The notes beneath the pieces are model-generated. The model did not search any database. It was not told the origin of the DNA and saw only the letters and a list, made by a program, of their open reading frames with translations. Below, piece by piece: positions 43,603 through 53,107 of a stretch of 64,000 nt of DNA; positions within the stretch are counted from its first letter, which is position 1; every line of letters starts with the position of its first letter. The translations under genes were made by a program, and so were the position numbers. The DNA comes from Parvibaculum sedimenti (GTDB lineage: Bacteria > Pseudomonadota > Alphaproteobacteria > Parvibaculales > Parvibaculaceae). The DNA is taken from contig NZ_WESC01000009.1 of assembly GCF_009184905.1 (NCBI RefSeq), forward strand, positions 1 to 64,000. Reading direction: 5' to 3'.

Positions 43603-46347
43603 ATGCTCGAGAAAACATTCAGCCCCAAGGACGTCGAAGAACGCCTCTACCGCCAGTGGGAAGAGAGCGGAGCCTTCAAGGCGGGCAATCCCGAGCGGGT
43701 AGCGGCGGGCGCCAAGCCCTATAGCATCGTTATCCCGCCGCCGAACGTCACCGGCAGCCTGCATATGGGCCATGCGCTCAATAACACGCTGCAGGACGTG
43801 CTGATCCGCTTCGAGCGCATGCGCGGCAAGGACGTGCTCTGGCAGCCGGGCCTCGACCATGCAGGCATCGCGACGCAGATGATCGTGGAACGCCAGCTCG
43901 AGGGTGAGGGCAATGTCCGCCGCCGCGACATGGGCCGCGAGGCTTTCATCGAGCGCGTCTGGAAGTGGAAGGGCGAATCGGGCGGCAGCATCATCAACCA
44001 GTTGCGGCGCCTCGGCGCCTCCTGCGACTGGAGCCGCGAGCGCTTCACGCTTGGCGAGCGCGGTGCGCCGGACGAGCAGATGGTCCGCGCCGTCACCAAA
44101 GTCTTTGTCGAACTGCATGCCCAGGGCCTCATCTACCGCGACAAGCGGCTGGTGAACTGGGACCCGAAGCTTCAGACCGCCGTGTCCGACCTCGAAGTCG
44201 AGAACATCGAGGTGAAGGGCAACTTCTGGCATTTCCGCTATCCGCTCGCCGATGGCAAGACGGTTCGCTATCCGAGCGAATTCGATGAGGAGGGCAAGCC
44301 CACCGCGTGGGAGGATCGCCCCTATATCGTCGTCGCGACGACGCGCCCCGAAACCATGCTGGGCGATACCGCCGTTGCCGTGAATGCGGAAGACGAGCGT
44401 TACAAGCACCTCAAGGGCGCGCATGTCATCCTGCCGCTGGTCGGCCGCAAGATTCCGATCGTCTTTGACGAGCATGCTGACCCGACGCAAGGTTCGGGCG
44501 CCGTCAAGATCACGCCCGCGCATGACTTCAACGACTTCGAAGTCGGCAAGCGCCATGGGCTGCCGCAGATCAACATTCTGACGGCGGACGGAAAGATCAA
44601 TGACGAGGCGCCGGAAGCCTATCGCGGCCTCGATCGCTTCGACGCGCGCAAGAAGATCGTCGCCGACATCGAGGCGCTGGAACTTCTCGACCGTATCGAG
44701 CCGAAGACCGTCATGGTTCCGCACGACGAAAAGTCGAAGATGACGGTCATCGAGCCCTATCTGACCGACCAGTGGTATGTGGATGCGGCGACGCTTGCCA
44801 AGCCCGCCATCGCCGCCGTCGAGCGCGGCGAAACGACCTTCGTTCCGAAAAACTGGGAAAAGACCTATTTCGAATGGATGCGTAACATTCAGCCCTGGTG
44901 TATCTCGCGCCAGCTCTGGTGGGGCCATCGCATTCCGGCCTGGTATGCCGAAGACGGAGAAATCTTCGTCGCCCATAGCGAGGACGAAGCATATGCGGCC
45001 GCGGAAAAGCATTACGGCAAGCGCGTCGAGCTGAAGCGCGACGAAGACGTGCTCGACACCTGGTTTTCCTCGGCGCTCTGGCCCTTCTCGACGCTTGGCT
45101 GGCCGGACGAGACGCCGGAACTGAAGCGCTATTACAAGACCGATGTGCTCGTCACCGGTTTCGACATCATCTTCTTCTGGGTCGCCCGCATGATGATGAT
45201 GGGCCTGCACTTCATGAACGAAGTGCCGTTCCGCGACGTCTATATCCATGCGCTGGTTCGCGACGAGAAGGGCCAGAAGATGTCGAAGACGAAGGGCAAC
45301 GTCATCGACCCGCTGAAGCTCATCGACGAGTACGGCGCGGATGCGCTGCGCTTCACGCTGGCGGCCATGGCCGCTCAGGGCCGCGACATCAAGCTCGCGA
45401 CGAACCGCGTCGAAGGCTATCGCAATTTCGGCACCAAGCTCTGGAACGCCGCGCGCTTCTGCGAGATGAACGAATGCGCCCGTGTCGAGGGCTTCGACCC
45501 GGCGAAGGTCACGCAGACCGTCAACCAGTGGATCGTCGGCGAAGTCGCACGTACCGCCGCGAAGGTCACCGAAGAGATCGAGGGCTATCGCTACAATGAG
45601 GCAGCAGGCGCCATCTATCGCTTTGTCTGGAACGTCTTCTGCGACTGGTATCTGGAATTCATCAAGCCGCTTCTGCTGGGTACGGATGAATCGGCCAAGG
45701 CCGAGACCCGTGCGACGGCGGCCTGGGTGCTCGACCAGATCCTGCTGATCCTCCATCCCTTCATGCCCTTCATGACCGAAGAGCTTTGGGCGACGACGGC
45801 GGGCCCGGCGCGCAAGAGCCTGCTCGTCATGGCGGAGTGGCCGAACCTTTCGGGTCTGCGTCACGCCGACGCCGACGCCGAAATGGGCTGGGTCATCCGT
45901 CTCATTTCCGATGTTCGTTCGGTGCGCGCGGAAATGAACGTACCGGCGGGTGCCAAGATTCCGCTGCTCATCAAGGGCGCGTCACAGGAAAACCTCCAGC
46001 GACTCGCGCGTCACAAGGACCTCATCCTGCGCCTCGCGCGGCTTGCCTCCGCCGACACGACGGATGCCGTGCCCGCAGGCTCACTCCAGCTCGTGCTCGA
46101 CGAGGCGACGGTTCTTCTGCCGATCGCCGACTTCGTCGACCTCAAGGCCGAGACTGCGCGCCTCGCCAAGGAAATCGGCAAGCTCGAAAGCGAGATCGAG
46201 AAGCTGACGGCAAAGCTCGCAAACGAGAAATTCGTTGCATCCGCGCCAGAGCACGTCGTCGAGGAACAGCGCGAACGCAAGGCCGACGCCGAAGCGGCGC
46301 GGACGAAGTTCAAGGACGCGCTGAAGATGCTCGAAGGTGCGGTGTAA
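43603..46347 (+). CDS. valS: Valyl-tRNA synthetase
   Basis: A 914-residue class Ia synthetase, normal length. The HIGH motif is [15 protein letters not shown] (about 47-57), the editing (CP1) domain covers roughly 200-420, KMSKS is [12 protein letters not shown] (about 565), and the anticodon domain plus a C-terminal coiled coil ([20 protein letters not shown]) close the protein. I place the start at ATG 43603, where homology begins. The open frame continues upstream through the repeat array, but those residues are not part of ValS. Confidence 0.97.
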   Translation: MLEKTFSPKDVEERLYRQWEESGAFKAGNPERVAAGAKPYSIVIPPPNVTGSLHMGHALNNTLQDVLIRFERMRGKDVLWQPGLDHAGIATQMIVERQLEGEGNVRRRDMGREAFIERVWKWKGESGGSIINQLRRLGASCDWSRERFTLGERGAPDEQMVRAVTKVFVELHAQGLIYRDKRLVNWDPKLQTAVSDLEVENIEVKGNFWHFRYPLADGKTVRYPSEFDEEGKPTAWEDRPYIVVATTRPETMLGDTAVAVNAEDERYKHLKGAHVILPLVGRKIPIVFDEHADPTQGSGAVKITPAHDFNDFEVGKRHGLPQINILTADGKINDEAPEAYRGLDRFDARKKIVADIEALELLDRIEPKTVMVPHDEKSKMTVIEPYLTDQWYVDAATLAKPAIAAVERGETTFVPKNWEKTYFEWMRNIQPWCISRQLWWGHRIPAWYAEDGEIFVAHSEDEAYAAAEKHYGKRVELKRDEDVLDTWFSSALWPFSTLGWPDETPELKRYYKTDVLVTGFDIIFFWVARMMMMGLHFMNEVPFRDVYIHALVRDEKGQKMSKTKGNVIDPLKLIDEYGADALRFTLAAMAAQGRDIKLATNRVEGYRNFGTKLWNAARFCEMNECARVEGFDPAKVTQTVNQWIVGEVARTAAKVTEEIEGYRYNEAAGAIYRFVWNVFCDWYLEFIKPLLLGTDESAKAETRATAAWVLDQILLILHPFMPFMTEELWATTAGPARKSLLVMAEWPNLSGLRHADADAEMGWVIRLISDVRSVRAEMNVPAGAKIPLLIKGASQENLQRLARHKDLILRLARLASADTTDAVPAGSLQLVLDEATVLLPIADFVDLKAETARLAKEIGKLESEIEKLTAKLANEKFVASAPEHVVEEQRERKADAEAARTKFKDALKMLEGAV

Positions 46348-46437
46348 AGCTCCGCACTCTGAGCGGTTGATTAATCATTCAATTCAGCTAGCATTTTCCC
46401 GGGCTGGCCGCATTCGCGGCGTTCACTGGGGGAAATA

Positions 46438-46893
46438 ATGAAACGCATCCTGATTATGGGCGGCGCCATGGTGGTGCTTGCCGGTTGCTCGACTATGGTC
46501 GAAGGCACTTCGCAGCGCATCAGCGTGAATACGACGCCACCTGGCGCTGCCTGTGAGTTCACGCGCCATGGCGAGAGCCTTGGCAAGATCGATCCGACGC
46601 CGGGTTCACTGAAGATCGACAAGACCAAATACGACATCATGATCGAGTGCTCGAAAGAAGGCTATCAAAAGGCGAGCTACGTCAATCATTCCGACGTGGC
46701 CGGAGCGACGGTCGGCAATATCATCCTTGGCGGTGGCATCGGCTGGGCGATCGACTCCGCGAGCGGCTCGGACAACAAATATGAGTCGACCGTGAACATC
46801 AATCTCGCACAGAACGGCGCTTCGGCCGCTGTCGAGCCTGAAAAACAACAGCCGTCCAAAATTGTCGATAAGGCCGTTGCGCTGACGAATTAG
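46438..46893 (+). CDS. Small lipoprotein with PEGA-like character
   Basis: A 151-residue protein with a lipoprotein signal peptide (MKRILIMGGAMVVLAGC; lipobox LAGC, Cys 17). The segment QRISVNTTPPGAACEFTRHGESLG, followed by a short beta-rich region, is PEGA-like. VGNIILGGGIGWAIDSASGS is a glycine-rich hydrophobic stretch seen in related lipoproteins. It is anchored to a membrane, most likely outer; the function is unknown. The start has GGGGGAAATA upstream. It ends in the strong terminator at 46933-46961. Confidence 0.75.
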   Translation: MKRILIMGGAMVVLAGCSTMVEGTSQRISVNTTPPGAACEFTRHGESLGKIDPTPGSLKIDKTKYDIMIECSKEGYQKASYVNHSDVAGATVGNIILGGGIGWAIDSASGSDNKYESTVNINLAQNGASAAVEPEKQQPSKIVDKAVALTN

Positions 46894-46932
46894 GACTGTG
46901 AGCCCATTTTGGGCGCTGCCGACTGCAAAACT

Positions 46933-46961
46933 AAAGAGGCAGCCCTTTGGGCTGCCTCTTT
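46933..46961. terminator. Strong bidirectional Rho-independent terminator
   Basis: AAAGAGGCAGCCC (46933-46945) and GGGCTGCCTCTTT (46949-46961) are perfect 13-bp arms with a TTT loop, between the lipoprotein gene and the convergent alcohol dehydrogenase gene. A-rich and T-rich stem ends provide a U tail in both directions. Confidence 0.88.
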
Positions 46962-46982
46962 GCGTTTGAGGTGATAGATCGC

Positions 46983-48068
46983 TCAGCTATCGAAAACAAT
47001 GACCGAACGGGCGAGTTCGCCGCGCTTTAACTCGTCGAAAGCCTCGTTGATCTGTTCGAGCTTCAGGCGGCGCGAGATCATGTCGTCGAGCTTGAGCTTG
47101 CCCGCCATGTAGAAATCGACAAGGCGCGGCATGTCGACGGGGAAGCGGTTCGAGCCCATGAGCGAGCCCTGAATCCTCTTCTCGCCGAGGAAGTCTGCGC
47201 CGTGAAGTTCGATGTTCACGCCGACCGGAATCATGCCGATGATGTTCGCCGTGCCGCCGCGCGCGAGCATCCTGAACGCCTGCTCGGCGGTCTGCTTCAT
47301 GCCGATGGCCTCGAAGGAGTGATGGACGCCGCCATTGGTCATGTCCATGACCTGCTTCACCGCATCGCCATCCTTCGGATTGACGACGTCGGTCGCGCCG
47401 AATTCCTTGGCGAGGTTGAGCTTCGAGCCCTGCATGTCGATGGCGATGATGCGGCCGGCGCCCGCGATTGCCGCACCGTTGATGGCCGCGAGGCCCACGC
47501 CGCCGCAGCCGATGACGGCGACGGTTTCGCCGGGGCGCACATTCGAGGTGTGAATGACGGCGCCGACGCCTGTCGTCACCGAGCAACCGATCAGCGCGGC
47601 GCGGTCGAGCGGCATGTCCTTGCGGATCGCCACGCAGGCATGCTCATGGATGAGCATGTATTCGGCGAAGGAGGAGAGGTTGAGGAACTGGTTCATCGGC
47701 CCCGCATCCTTCATCAGGCGCGGCTCTTCGCCCGCCTGACGCTTCGTCTCCGGGCTCACGCAACGCGACATGTGGCCGGTGAGGCAATGTTCGCAATGGC
47801 CGCAAAAGGCCGAAAGGCAGGTGATGACATGGTCGCCGGGCTTCACGGTGTGAACCTCGGAGCCGACCTGTTCCACGATGCCTGCGGATTCATGGCCGAG
47901 CACGGCAGGAAGCGGATAGGGATAGGAGCCCTCGACGAAATGGAGGTCGGAGTGGCAGACGCCCGCGGCGACGGTGCGGATCAGCACCTCATGCGGGCCC
48001 GGCTTGTTGATCTGGACGTCCTCGATGACGAGGGGCTTTCTTGTTTCGCGTAGAACGGCAGCCTTCAT
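46983..48068 (-). CDS. Zinc-dependent alcohol dehydrogenase (MDR family)
   Basis: A 361-residue cytoplasmic oxidoreductase. Catalytic zinc ligands are in GVCHSDLH (Cys) and GHESAG (His). The structural zinc site has four cysteines in CGHCEHCLTGHMSRC. The NAD-binding loop VIGCGGVGLAAINGA and IAIDMQGSKL, with Asp after the second strand, point to NAD(H). It resembles class III-like and medium-chain alcohol dehydrogenases that act on primary alcohols or aldehydes; the substrate is not determined. It converges on the terminator at 46933-46961. Confidence 0.92.
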   Translation of the reverse strand: MKAAVLRETRKPLVIEDVQINKPGPHEVLIRTVAAGVCHSDLHFVEGSYPYPLPAVLGHESAGIVEQVGSEVHTVKPGDHVITCLSAFCGHCEHCLTGHMSRCVSPETKRQAGEEPRLMKDAGPMNQFLNLSSFAEYMLIHEHACVAIRKDMPLDRAALIGCSVTTGVGAVIHTSNVRPGETVAVIGCGGVGLAAINGAAIAGAGRIIAIDMQGSKLNLAKEFGATDVVNPKDGDAVKQVMDMTNGGVHHSFEAIGMKQTAEQAFRMLARGGTANIIGMIPVGVNIELHGADFLGEKRIQGSLMGSNRFPVDMPRLVDFYMAGKLKLDDMISRRLKLEQINEAFDELKRGELARSVIVFDS

Positions 48069-48229
48069 TTGAATTTACCTCCCGGAGCGGCCTGTTTACC
48101 GGCCTGTTATGGGGCAATGGTGACCTGCGGGACGGGCCCGGGTCAATGGTCGATGCGGTCGCGCTTCGAGGGGCTTTGCAAGCTCGGGCTTTATGCCAGA
48201 ATGGCGGCCCCGTAGCCGGAGTTGCCTCG

Positions 48230-48979
48230 ATGTCCCGACGCCAGAAATTTGCCGCCCTCATTCTCTCGCTAGGACTGACGCTCGGCGCTGCTGGCACGGT
48301 TCATGCCGAGCCGACGGCGGCGGCCAACGCAATGTTCAATGCGGGCGTCGAGGCCTTTCGCGCGGGCGACATCACGGCGGCGGTCGATTCATGGTCGCAG
48401 GCCGCGAAGGGCGGCCATGGTATGGCCGGCTATCTGGTGGCGCGTCTCTATGAGCAGGGGCGCGGCGTGCCGCAATCCGATGGAACGGCGTTCCATTATT
48501 ACCTTCTCGCGGCGCAGGCCGGGAACGCGCAGGCCGCCGACAAGGTTGGCCTCGTCTATCGGAACGGCAATGCGGTGGTCGGCGTCAAACGCGACTATCA
48601 GAAGGCCTTCAAGATGTTCGAGGTGGGCGCGCTCGCGGCCTGGCCCGATGCGCAATATCACCTTGCGGACATGTATCGCCGGGGCCTCGGCGTTCCGATC
48701 GAGCGTTCGGAAAGCCTGCGTTGGCTCATTCTTGCCGCCGAAAAGCGCCATGTGCTGAGCTTGCTTGAGCTTGCGCGCATTTATTTCGACGGCGAGGGCG
48801 TCCAGCAGGATCGAATTACGGGATGGTCCTTTCTCGATCTCGCCAACCGCTTCGCCGAGCCCAACAATGCGGGCCGAGTGAACACGGCGATGACGAAATA
48901 TTCGGGGCGCATGCGCGACGGAGAGAAGGAGCAGGCGAAGACGGTCGCCGACGATTGGCTCGCCAAGCACGAGGGCTGA
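48230..48979 (+). CDS. Exported Sel1-like repeat protein (second copy)
   Basis: A 249-residue protein with a clean signal peptide (MSRRQKFAALILSLGLTLGA, cleavage after VHA). Four Sel1 repeats follow, including LVARLYEQGRGVPQSDGTAF, HLADMYRRGLGVPIERSESL and LARIYFDGEGVQQDR. It probably acts as a periplasmic scaffold or regulator. ATG 48230 is chosen over the upstream frame because of the signal peptide. It is unlike the other Sel1 protein (6175-6867) outside the repeats and not close to it. Divergent from the alcohol dehydrogenase gene. Confidence 0.82.
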   Translation: MSRRQKFAALILSLGLTLGAAGTVHAEPTAAANAMFNAGVEAFRAGDITAAVDSWSQAAKGGHGMAGYLVARLYEQGRGVPQSDGTAFHYYLLAAQAGNAQAADKVGLVYRNGNAVVGVKRDYQKAFKMFEVGALAAWPDAQYHLADMYRRGLGVPIERSESLRWLILAAEKRHVLSLLELARIYFDGEGVQQDRITGWSFLDLANRFAEPNNAGRVNTAMTKYSGRMRDGEKEQAKTVADDWLAKHEG

Positions 48980-48995
48980 CCGCCTTCTGAAGCGC

Positions 48996-49373
48996 CTAGC
49001 CGAAGATCACCTTTTCCTCGCCGAACCAGAGGGGTGATTTCGAAAAGTCGATGAACTTCGCTTCGTCCTCGAGAAGCGCACGGCCTGCTTCCCGCGCCTC
49101 CGGCGTGTCGGTCATGAGATCGTCGAGATTGTCCCACCAGAGCTGCGCAACGCCGTCATAGATCGCCGGGACCGCCTCGATGCTGACCGACCGGGCCGCG
49201 CGGATGGCATCCGTCATGGCAAAATCGCCGGTGTGAAGCTGAACATAACGCCTGATTTTCAGCGCCGCGCGATGTTTCGCGACGAGCGGCGCGTGGTTGT
49301 TGAACCAGTAATCCTGGAATGCCTCGCGGCTCATCCCCGGCTTGCGCGTGAGGCAGAAGGTAAGCTTGATCAT
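48996..49373 (-). CDS. EthD-domain protein (dimeric alpha/beta barrel)
   Basis: A 125-residue protein starting at ATG 49373, which has a very strong AAAGGAGGGA site. The opening TFCLTRKPGMSREAFQDYW followed by HAPLVAKHRAALKIRRYVQL is the hallmark of EthD/ferredoxin-like dimeric alpha-beta barrels. Such proteins accompany oxygenase or ether-degradation genes, but none is adjacent here. It is probably an isomerase, cyclase or chaperone for an aromatic or ether pathway. It converges on the Sel1 gene, with 16 bases between. Confidence 0.8.
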   Translation of the reverse strand: MIKLTFCLTRKPGMSREAFQDYWFNNHAPLVAKHRAALKIRRYVQLHTGDFAMTDAIRAARSVSIEAVPAIYDGVAQLWWDNLDDLMTDTPEAREAGRALLEDEAKFIDFSKSPLWFGEEKVIFG

Positions 49374-49471
49374 CGGTCCTCCCTTTTTTTGTTGCGCCAT
49401 CCTACGATGGACAGGCGGCAGGCCGAAGAGCGGTCGTCATGCCGGATTTCGAATGAGGCGTTGAGCACATC

Positions 49472-50980
49472 ATGCGCATAGCAGTCGGCGGATTTCAGCA
49501 CGAAACAAATACCTTCGCGCCGTCCAAGGCGCCTTGGGCAGCGTTCGAACAGGCCGATTCATGGCCCGGCCTGCAAAAGGGCCCGCATCTGCTGACCGCC
49601 TTCAAGGGTATGAACATTCCGATTGCCGGTTTCATCGACGAGGCGGAGGCGAGGGGGCATACGCTGCTGCCGCTCGTCTGGTGTTCCGCCACGCCATCGG
49701 CCCATGTGACCGAGGAAGCCTATGAGCGTGTCGCCGAAATATTGCTCGACGCGCTCGGCTATGCGGGGGAAATCGACGCCGTTTATCTCGATCTCCACGG
49801 CGCGATGGTGACCGAGCATCTCGAGGACGGAGAGGGCGAGTTGCTGAAGCGCGTCCGCGCGGCGGTTGGCCCGAAAATTCCAGTGGTTGCAAGCCTCGAT
49901 CTTCATGCCAATGTCACGGCGGAAATGGTCGAATATTCCGACGTGCTGATCGCCTATCGCACCTATCCGCATGTCGATATGGCAGAGACAGGCGCGCGAG
50001 CCGCAGCGCATCTCGATGCGATGTTCGCGGGCCTGCCGCGTCAGGCGAAGGCGATGCGCAAGATCGACTATCTCATACCGCTCACCGCGCAATGCACCCT
50101 GGTTGAACCTTCCGCGAGCATCTATCGCGACGTCGCAGCGCTTGAAGGCGCAATACTCGGCAATGGCCGCGTCAGCACCGTTTCATTTGCCGGGGGCTTT
50201 GCGCCCGCCGACATCAAGGATTGCAGCCCCACCATCATCGCCTATGCGGATACGGAAGTGGCGGCGAACGAAGCGGCGGAGCGCATCGCGAAAAAAGTGA
50301 ACGACAGCGAAAGCGCCTTCCGGGAAAAACTCTGGTCGGCGCCCGACGCGGTAGCTCATGCGATTGCCAATGCAGGCGAGGGCGGGCCGATCATTCTTGC
50401 AGACACGCAGGACAATCCCGGCGCCGGCGGCAATGGCGACACGGTGGGAATTCTGCGCGAGTTGATCGTACAGAATGCACAGAGCGCCGTGCTCGGCGTT
50501 CTCTTCGACCCTGAGTCCGCAAAAGCGGCGGCGGAAGCGGGCGAGGGCGCGCGCATTCGCCTGCGGCTTGGCGCTAAAACGGGCGGGGCCGATGAAGAGC
50601 CCATTGATGATGAGTTCGAAGTGGCGCGCATTTCCGATGGTGAATTCCTCGCCACCGGCCCCTTTTATGGCGGCTCCCGCATGTCGCTCGGCACCACGGC
50701 GCGGCTCAGAAAAGGCGGCGTCGAAATCGTCGTCGCATCGCGCAAGGCCCAATGCGCCGATCAGGAAATGCTGAAACATATCGGCATCGAGCCCGCGAAG
50801 CTCGGCATCCTTGTTGTCAAAAGCTCGGTGCATTTCCGCGCCGATTTCGGACCGCTCGCCCGCGAGGTGCTGGTAGTCGAAAGCCCCGGCCCCAACACGG
50901 CTGATCTCTCGAAGCTCCACTACAAGCATCTGCGCAACGGCGTGCGCGTTATGCCGCTCGGCAAGCCTTACACGGGCTGA
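49472..50980 (+). CDS. M81 family metallopeptidase (MlrC-like)
   Basis: A 502-residue protein of the M81 family, named for microcystinase C. N-terminal zinc-site motifs are FQHETNTFAPSK and the two DLH motifs VYLDLHGAMV and ASLDLHANVT. The C-terminal MlrC_C domain contains ILADTQDNPGAGGNGDTVGI, another family hallmark. Real substrates outside microcystin degraders are unknown, and it could be a general peptidase or amidohydrolase. ATG 49472 begins with the conserved MRIAVGGFQHE. It converges on xthA with four bases between. Confidence 0.88.
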   Translation: MRIAVGGFQHETNTFAPSKAPWAAFEQADSWPGLQKGPHLLTAFKGMNIPIAGFIDEAEARGHTLLPLVWCSATPSAHVTEEAYERVAEILLDALGYAGEIDAVYLDLHGAMVTEHLEDGEGELLKRVRAAVGPKIPVVASLDLHANVTAEMVEYSDVLIAYRTYPHVDMAETGARAAAHLDAMFAGLPRQAKAMRKIDYLIPLTAQCTLVEPSASIYRDVAALEGAILGNGRVSTVSFAGGFAPADIKDCSPTIIAYADTEVAANEAAERIAKKVNDSESAFREKLWSAPDAVAHAIANAGEGGPIILADTQDNPGAGGNGDTVGILRELIVQNAQSAVLGVLFDPESAKAAAEAGEGARIRLRLGAKTGGADEEPIDDEFEVARISDGEFLATGPFYGGSRMSLGTTARLRKGGVEIVVASRKAQCADQEMLKHIGIEPAKLGILVVKSSVHFRADFGPLAREVLVVESPGPNTADLSKLHYKHLRNGVRVMPLGKPYTG

Positions 50981-50984
50981 TTTC

Positions 50985-51767
50985 TCAAAAATCGAACTCC
51001 GCCCAGATCGGCGTGTGGTCAGAAGGTTTCTCTCGGCCGCGCGGCTCCTTGTCGATGTCGCAAGCCCTGAGCCTGTCTGCCGCCTGTGGCGAAAGCAGCA
51101 GATGGTCGATGCGGATGCCCTTGTCCTTTGGCCAGCACCCCGCCTGATAGTCCCAGAAGGTGTAGCGATGGGGCTCGGTGTGGCAGGCGCGGAAGGCATC
51201 CGTCAGACCAAGATTGAGCAGCTCACGGAACTTTGCCCGCGACTCCGGCTGGAACAGCGCATCGCCCGCCCATGCTATCGGATCATAGCAATCCTCGGGC
51301 ATGGGAATGACGTTGTAGTCGCCAGCGAGAATGAGCGGCTCTTCGTATTTCAGAAGCTCCTTCGCATGGGCGATCAGCCGATCCATCCAGGCGAGCTTGT
51401 AGGAGAATTTCTCGGTGCCGATGGGATTGCCGTTTGGCAGATAGATCGAGGCCACGCGCATCGCGCCGCCATCGATCGAGATAACGGCTTCGAGATAACG
51501 CGCATGATCGTCGCCATCATTGCCGGGCAGGCCGGGGATCGCTTCATCGATGGGATGCTTCGAGAGAATGGCGACGCCGTTGTAGGTCTTCTGCCCGTGG
51601 AAGGCGACGTTGTAGCCGAGGTCTTCGATCTCACCGCGCGGGAAGGTGTCGTCGGTACATTTTGTTTCCTGAAGGCAGACGACATCCGGGCTCGCCTTTT
51701 TCAGCCAGTCCTTCAGATTGCCGAGGCGCGCCTTCAGCGAATTGACGTTGAATGACGAAACTTTCAT
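50985..51767 (-). CDS. xthA: Exodeoxyribonuclease III
   Basis: A 260-residue AP endonuclease/3'-exonuclease of the EEP superfamily that repairs abasic sites. Catalytic motifs are SFNVNSLKARL (Asn), CLQETKC (metal Glu), ILAGDYNVIPM (Asp/Asn), FWDYQAG, and the C-terminal KPSDHTPIW (Asp-His). Normal length. Stand-alone gene, convergent with the MlrC-like gene. Confidence 0.95.
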   Translation of the reverse strand: MKVSSFNVNSLKARLGNLKDWLKKASPDVVCLQETKCTDDTFPRGEIEDLGYNVAFHGQKTYNGVAILSKHPIDEAIPGLPGNDGDDHARYLEAVISIDGGAMRVASIYLPNGNPIGTEKFSYKLAWMDRLIAHAKELLKYEEPLILAGDYNVIPMPEDCYDPIAWAGDALFQPESRAKFRELLNLGLTDAFRACHTEPHRYTFWDYQAGCWPKDKGIRIDHLLLSPQAADRLRACDIDKEPRGREKPSDHTPIWAEFDF

Positions 51768-51877
51768 GAAAAACCCTTCGGCCGTCTCGATGTAGCTGGG
51801 ATCTCGTTAACCCGCCCGACCTAGCATCGGGCTGTACGGCATATGGAATGCCCGTCTAACATATAAAGGAACATCGC

Positions 51878-52057
51878 ATGAATGTGTCGAGCGTCGCGGG
51901 CGCCACACCCGCGCTCAAGAAGCCGGAAGCCATGGAAGCGCCGGGGCCGGAAGTCGGAGCGAAAAACGATCATGACGGCGACGACGGATCCAGCGCCGCC
52001 ATCTCCTCCGCCGCGCCGCGTCCGGGAACCGGCACGGTCGTCAACACATCCGCCTGA
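51878..52057 (+). CDS. Small disordered protein (59 aa)
   Basis: A short frame with an excellent AAAGGAAC site seven bases before ATG 51878, followed by a terminator-like hairpin at 52084-52110. The product is Ala/Pro/Gly/Asp-rich with the acidic stretch NDHDGDDGSS and a conserved-looking end PGTGTVVNTSA. It resembles small proteins ending in PGTG-VV-SA that I recall from other alphaproteobacteria; their function is unknown. No signal peptide or helix is predicted, so it is probably intrinsically disordered. Confidence 0.6.
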   Translation: MNVSSVAGATPALKKPEAMEAPGPEVGAKNDHDGDDGSSAAISSAAPRPGTGTVVNTSA

Positions 52058-52083
52058 GTCGGCATCAGACGCCATGCATATGA

Positions 52084-52110
52084 GGGGGCCCCACAAGCAC
52101 GGGGCCCCTT
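52084..52110 (+). terminator. Terminator after the 59-aa protein gene
   Basis: GGGGGCCCC and GGGGCCCCTTT form a GC-rich stem (one bulged G) with an 8-base loop, followed by a short T run. It lies 27 bases after the stop codon. Confidence 0.6.
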
Positions 52111-52252
52111 TGCCGCCTGCCTTTTAACAGTTTAATGAAGGTAATTGACGGGGGCACAAAGAAGCCTCAGCATCATCGCCAACAAAATGCCCCCGGGGAG
52201 GGAGTCGGAAGTGGTGACTCGTGCTGTGGTCAGTAGACCAAAGGACCGCCAG

Positions 52253-52597
52253 ATGGCCCGCGCATATCATGCGCCGGCAAACCTGACGGAGCGTTGTCTT
52301 CTCAGCGTTATCGGCATTCTTGCGGCATTCATGACGCTGGTGCATGGCATGCTGACCATGTCGGCGCTTCCGCCGCTCACCGTAAAGCAGGATATTGAGG
52401 TCTATTGGACAATTGCGACGCTCGGCATCTGGGTGCCGGCGATCTGCCTTTTCTGCTCGATCCTCGGCGTGATGATCCAGGGCAAGGCGACGGTAGCAAT
52501 GCTCGTCCTGTCGCCCATCATCTCCATCGGTGCCTATTGCCTTTACACCTATGTCGCGATTGAACCGTTCCTGATGCAGCTGGCCGTGGGCCACTGA
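52253..52597 (+). CDS. Small polytopic membrane protein (114 aa)
   Basis: Three hydrophobic helices (LLSVIGILAAFMTLVHGML, IATLGIWVPAICLFCSILGV and TVAMLVLSPIISIGAYCLYTY, roughly) span most of the protein, with short polar ends. ATG 52253 has AAAGGA eight bases upstream; GTG 52211 with GGGAGG is an alternative start adding 14 residues. No family is recognised. It converges on erpA with 13 bases between. Confidence 0.6.
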   Translation: MARAYHAPANLTERCLLSVIGILAAFMTLVHGMLTMSALPPLTVKQDIEVYWTIATLGIWVPAICLFCSILGVMIQGKATVAMLVLSPIISIGAYCLYTYVAIEPFLMQLAVGH

Positions 52598-52610
52598 CCG
52601 GGAGGTCGGC

Positions 52611-52973
52611 TCAGACGGAAAATGAGGTTCCACAGCCGCAGGACGCCGTAGCATTCGGGTTGTGGATCTTGAAGGCCGAGCCGATCAGATCGTCCACGAA
52701 GTCGATTTCCGATCCTTCGAGATACATCACCGAAACCGAATCGATCAAGACTGTCGCGCCCGCATTTTCGACCACGAGGTCGTCCGCATCGCGGTGATCG
52801 TCCAGCGTGAAGCCATATTGAAAGCCTGAGCACCCGCCGCCGGAAACGGAAACGCGCAGCGTCACGCCTTCATCCTCGCCGGAGAGAACCTCGAGGATCC
52901 TCTTCGCGGCCCGGTCGCTCAGCGTGATGGGCTTGCCGGCGCCCGGCATGGTTTCGATCAGCGTGTCGGTCAT
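52611..52973 (-). CDS. erpA: Iron-sulfur cluster insertion protein ErpA (A-type carrier)
   Basis: A 120-residue A-type Fe-S carrier. The three cluster-binding cysteines lie in SGGGCSGFQYG and the C-terminal SCGCGTSF. Sequence around LRVSVSGGGCSGFQ and IGSAFKIHNPNA fits ErpA better than IscA. It delivers [4Fe-4S] clusters to respiratory and isoprenoid enzymes in the cytoplasm. ATG 52973 is preferred to 53000. Divergent from dgt, as in many alphaproteobacteria. Confidence 0.93.
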   Translation of the reverse strand: MTDTLIETMPGAGKPITLSDRAAKRILEVLSGEDEGVTLRVSVSGGGCSGFQYGFTLDDHRDADDLVVENAGATVLIDSVSVMYLEGSEIDFVDDLIGSAFKIHNPNATASCGCGTSFSV

Positions 52974-53107
52974 ATGGGTCCACTCCGCCCTCATCCCCAC
53001 GGGGATTGGGCTTTTACTCTGGAACGATACTAAGTATAGCCTATCGATGATGTAGTCGTCGCGGGCGAAGATTTAAACCCGCGCCTAACAATCGGGGACC
53101 TGTCTCC

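Noticed and set aside
43030-45864. 944-residue minus-strand frame opposite valS and the repeat array
   Set aside because: Arginine/aspartate-rich shadow of the valS coding strand with no recognisable domain; typical of high-GC antisense frames.
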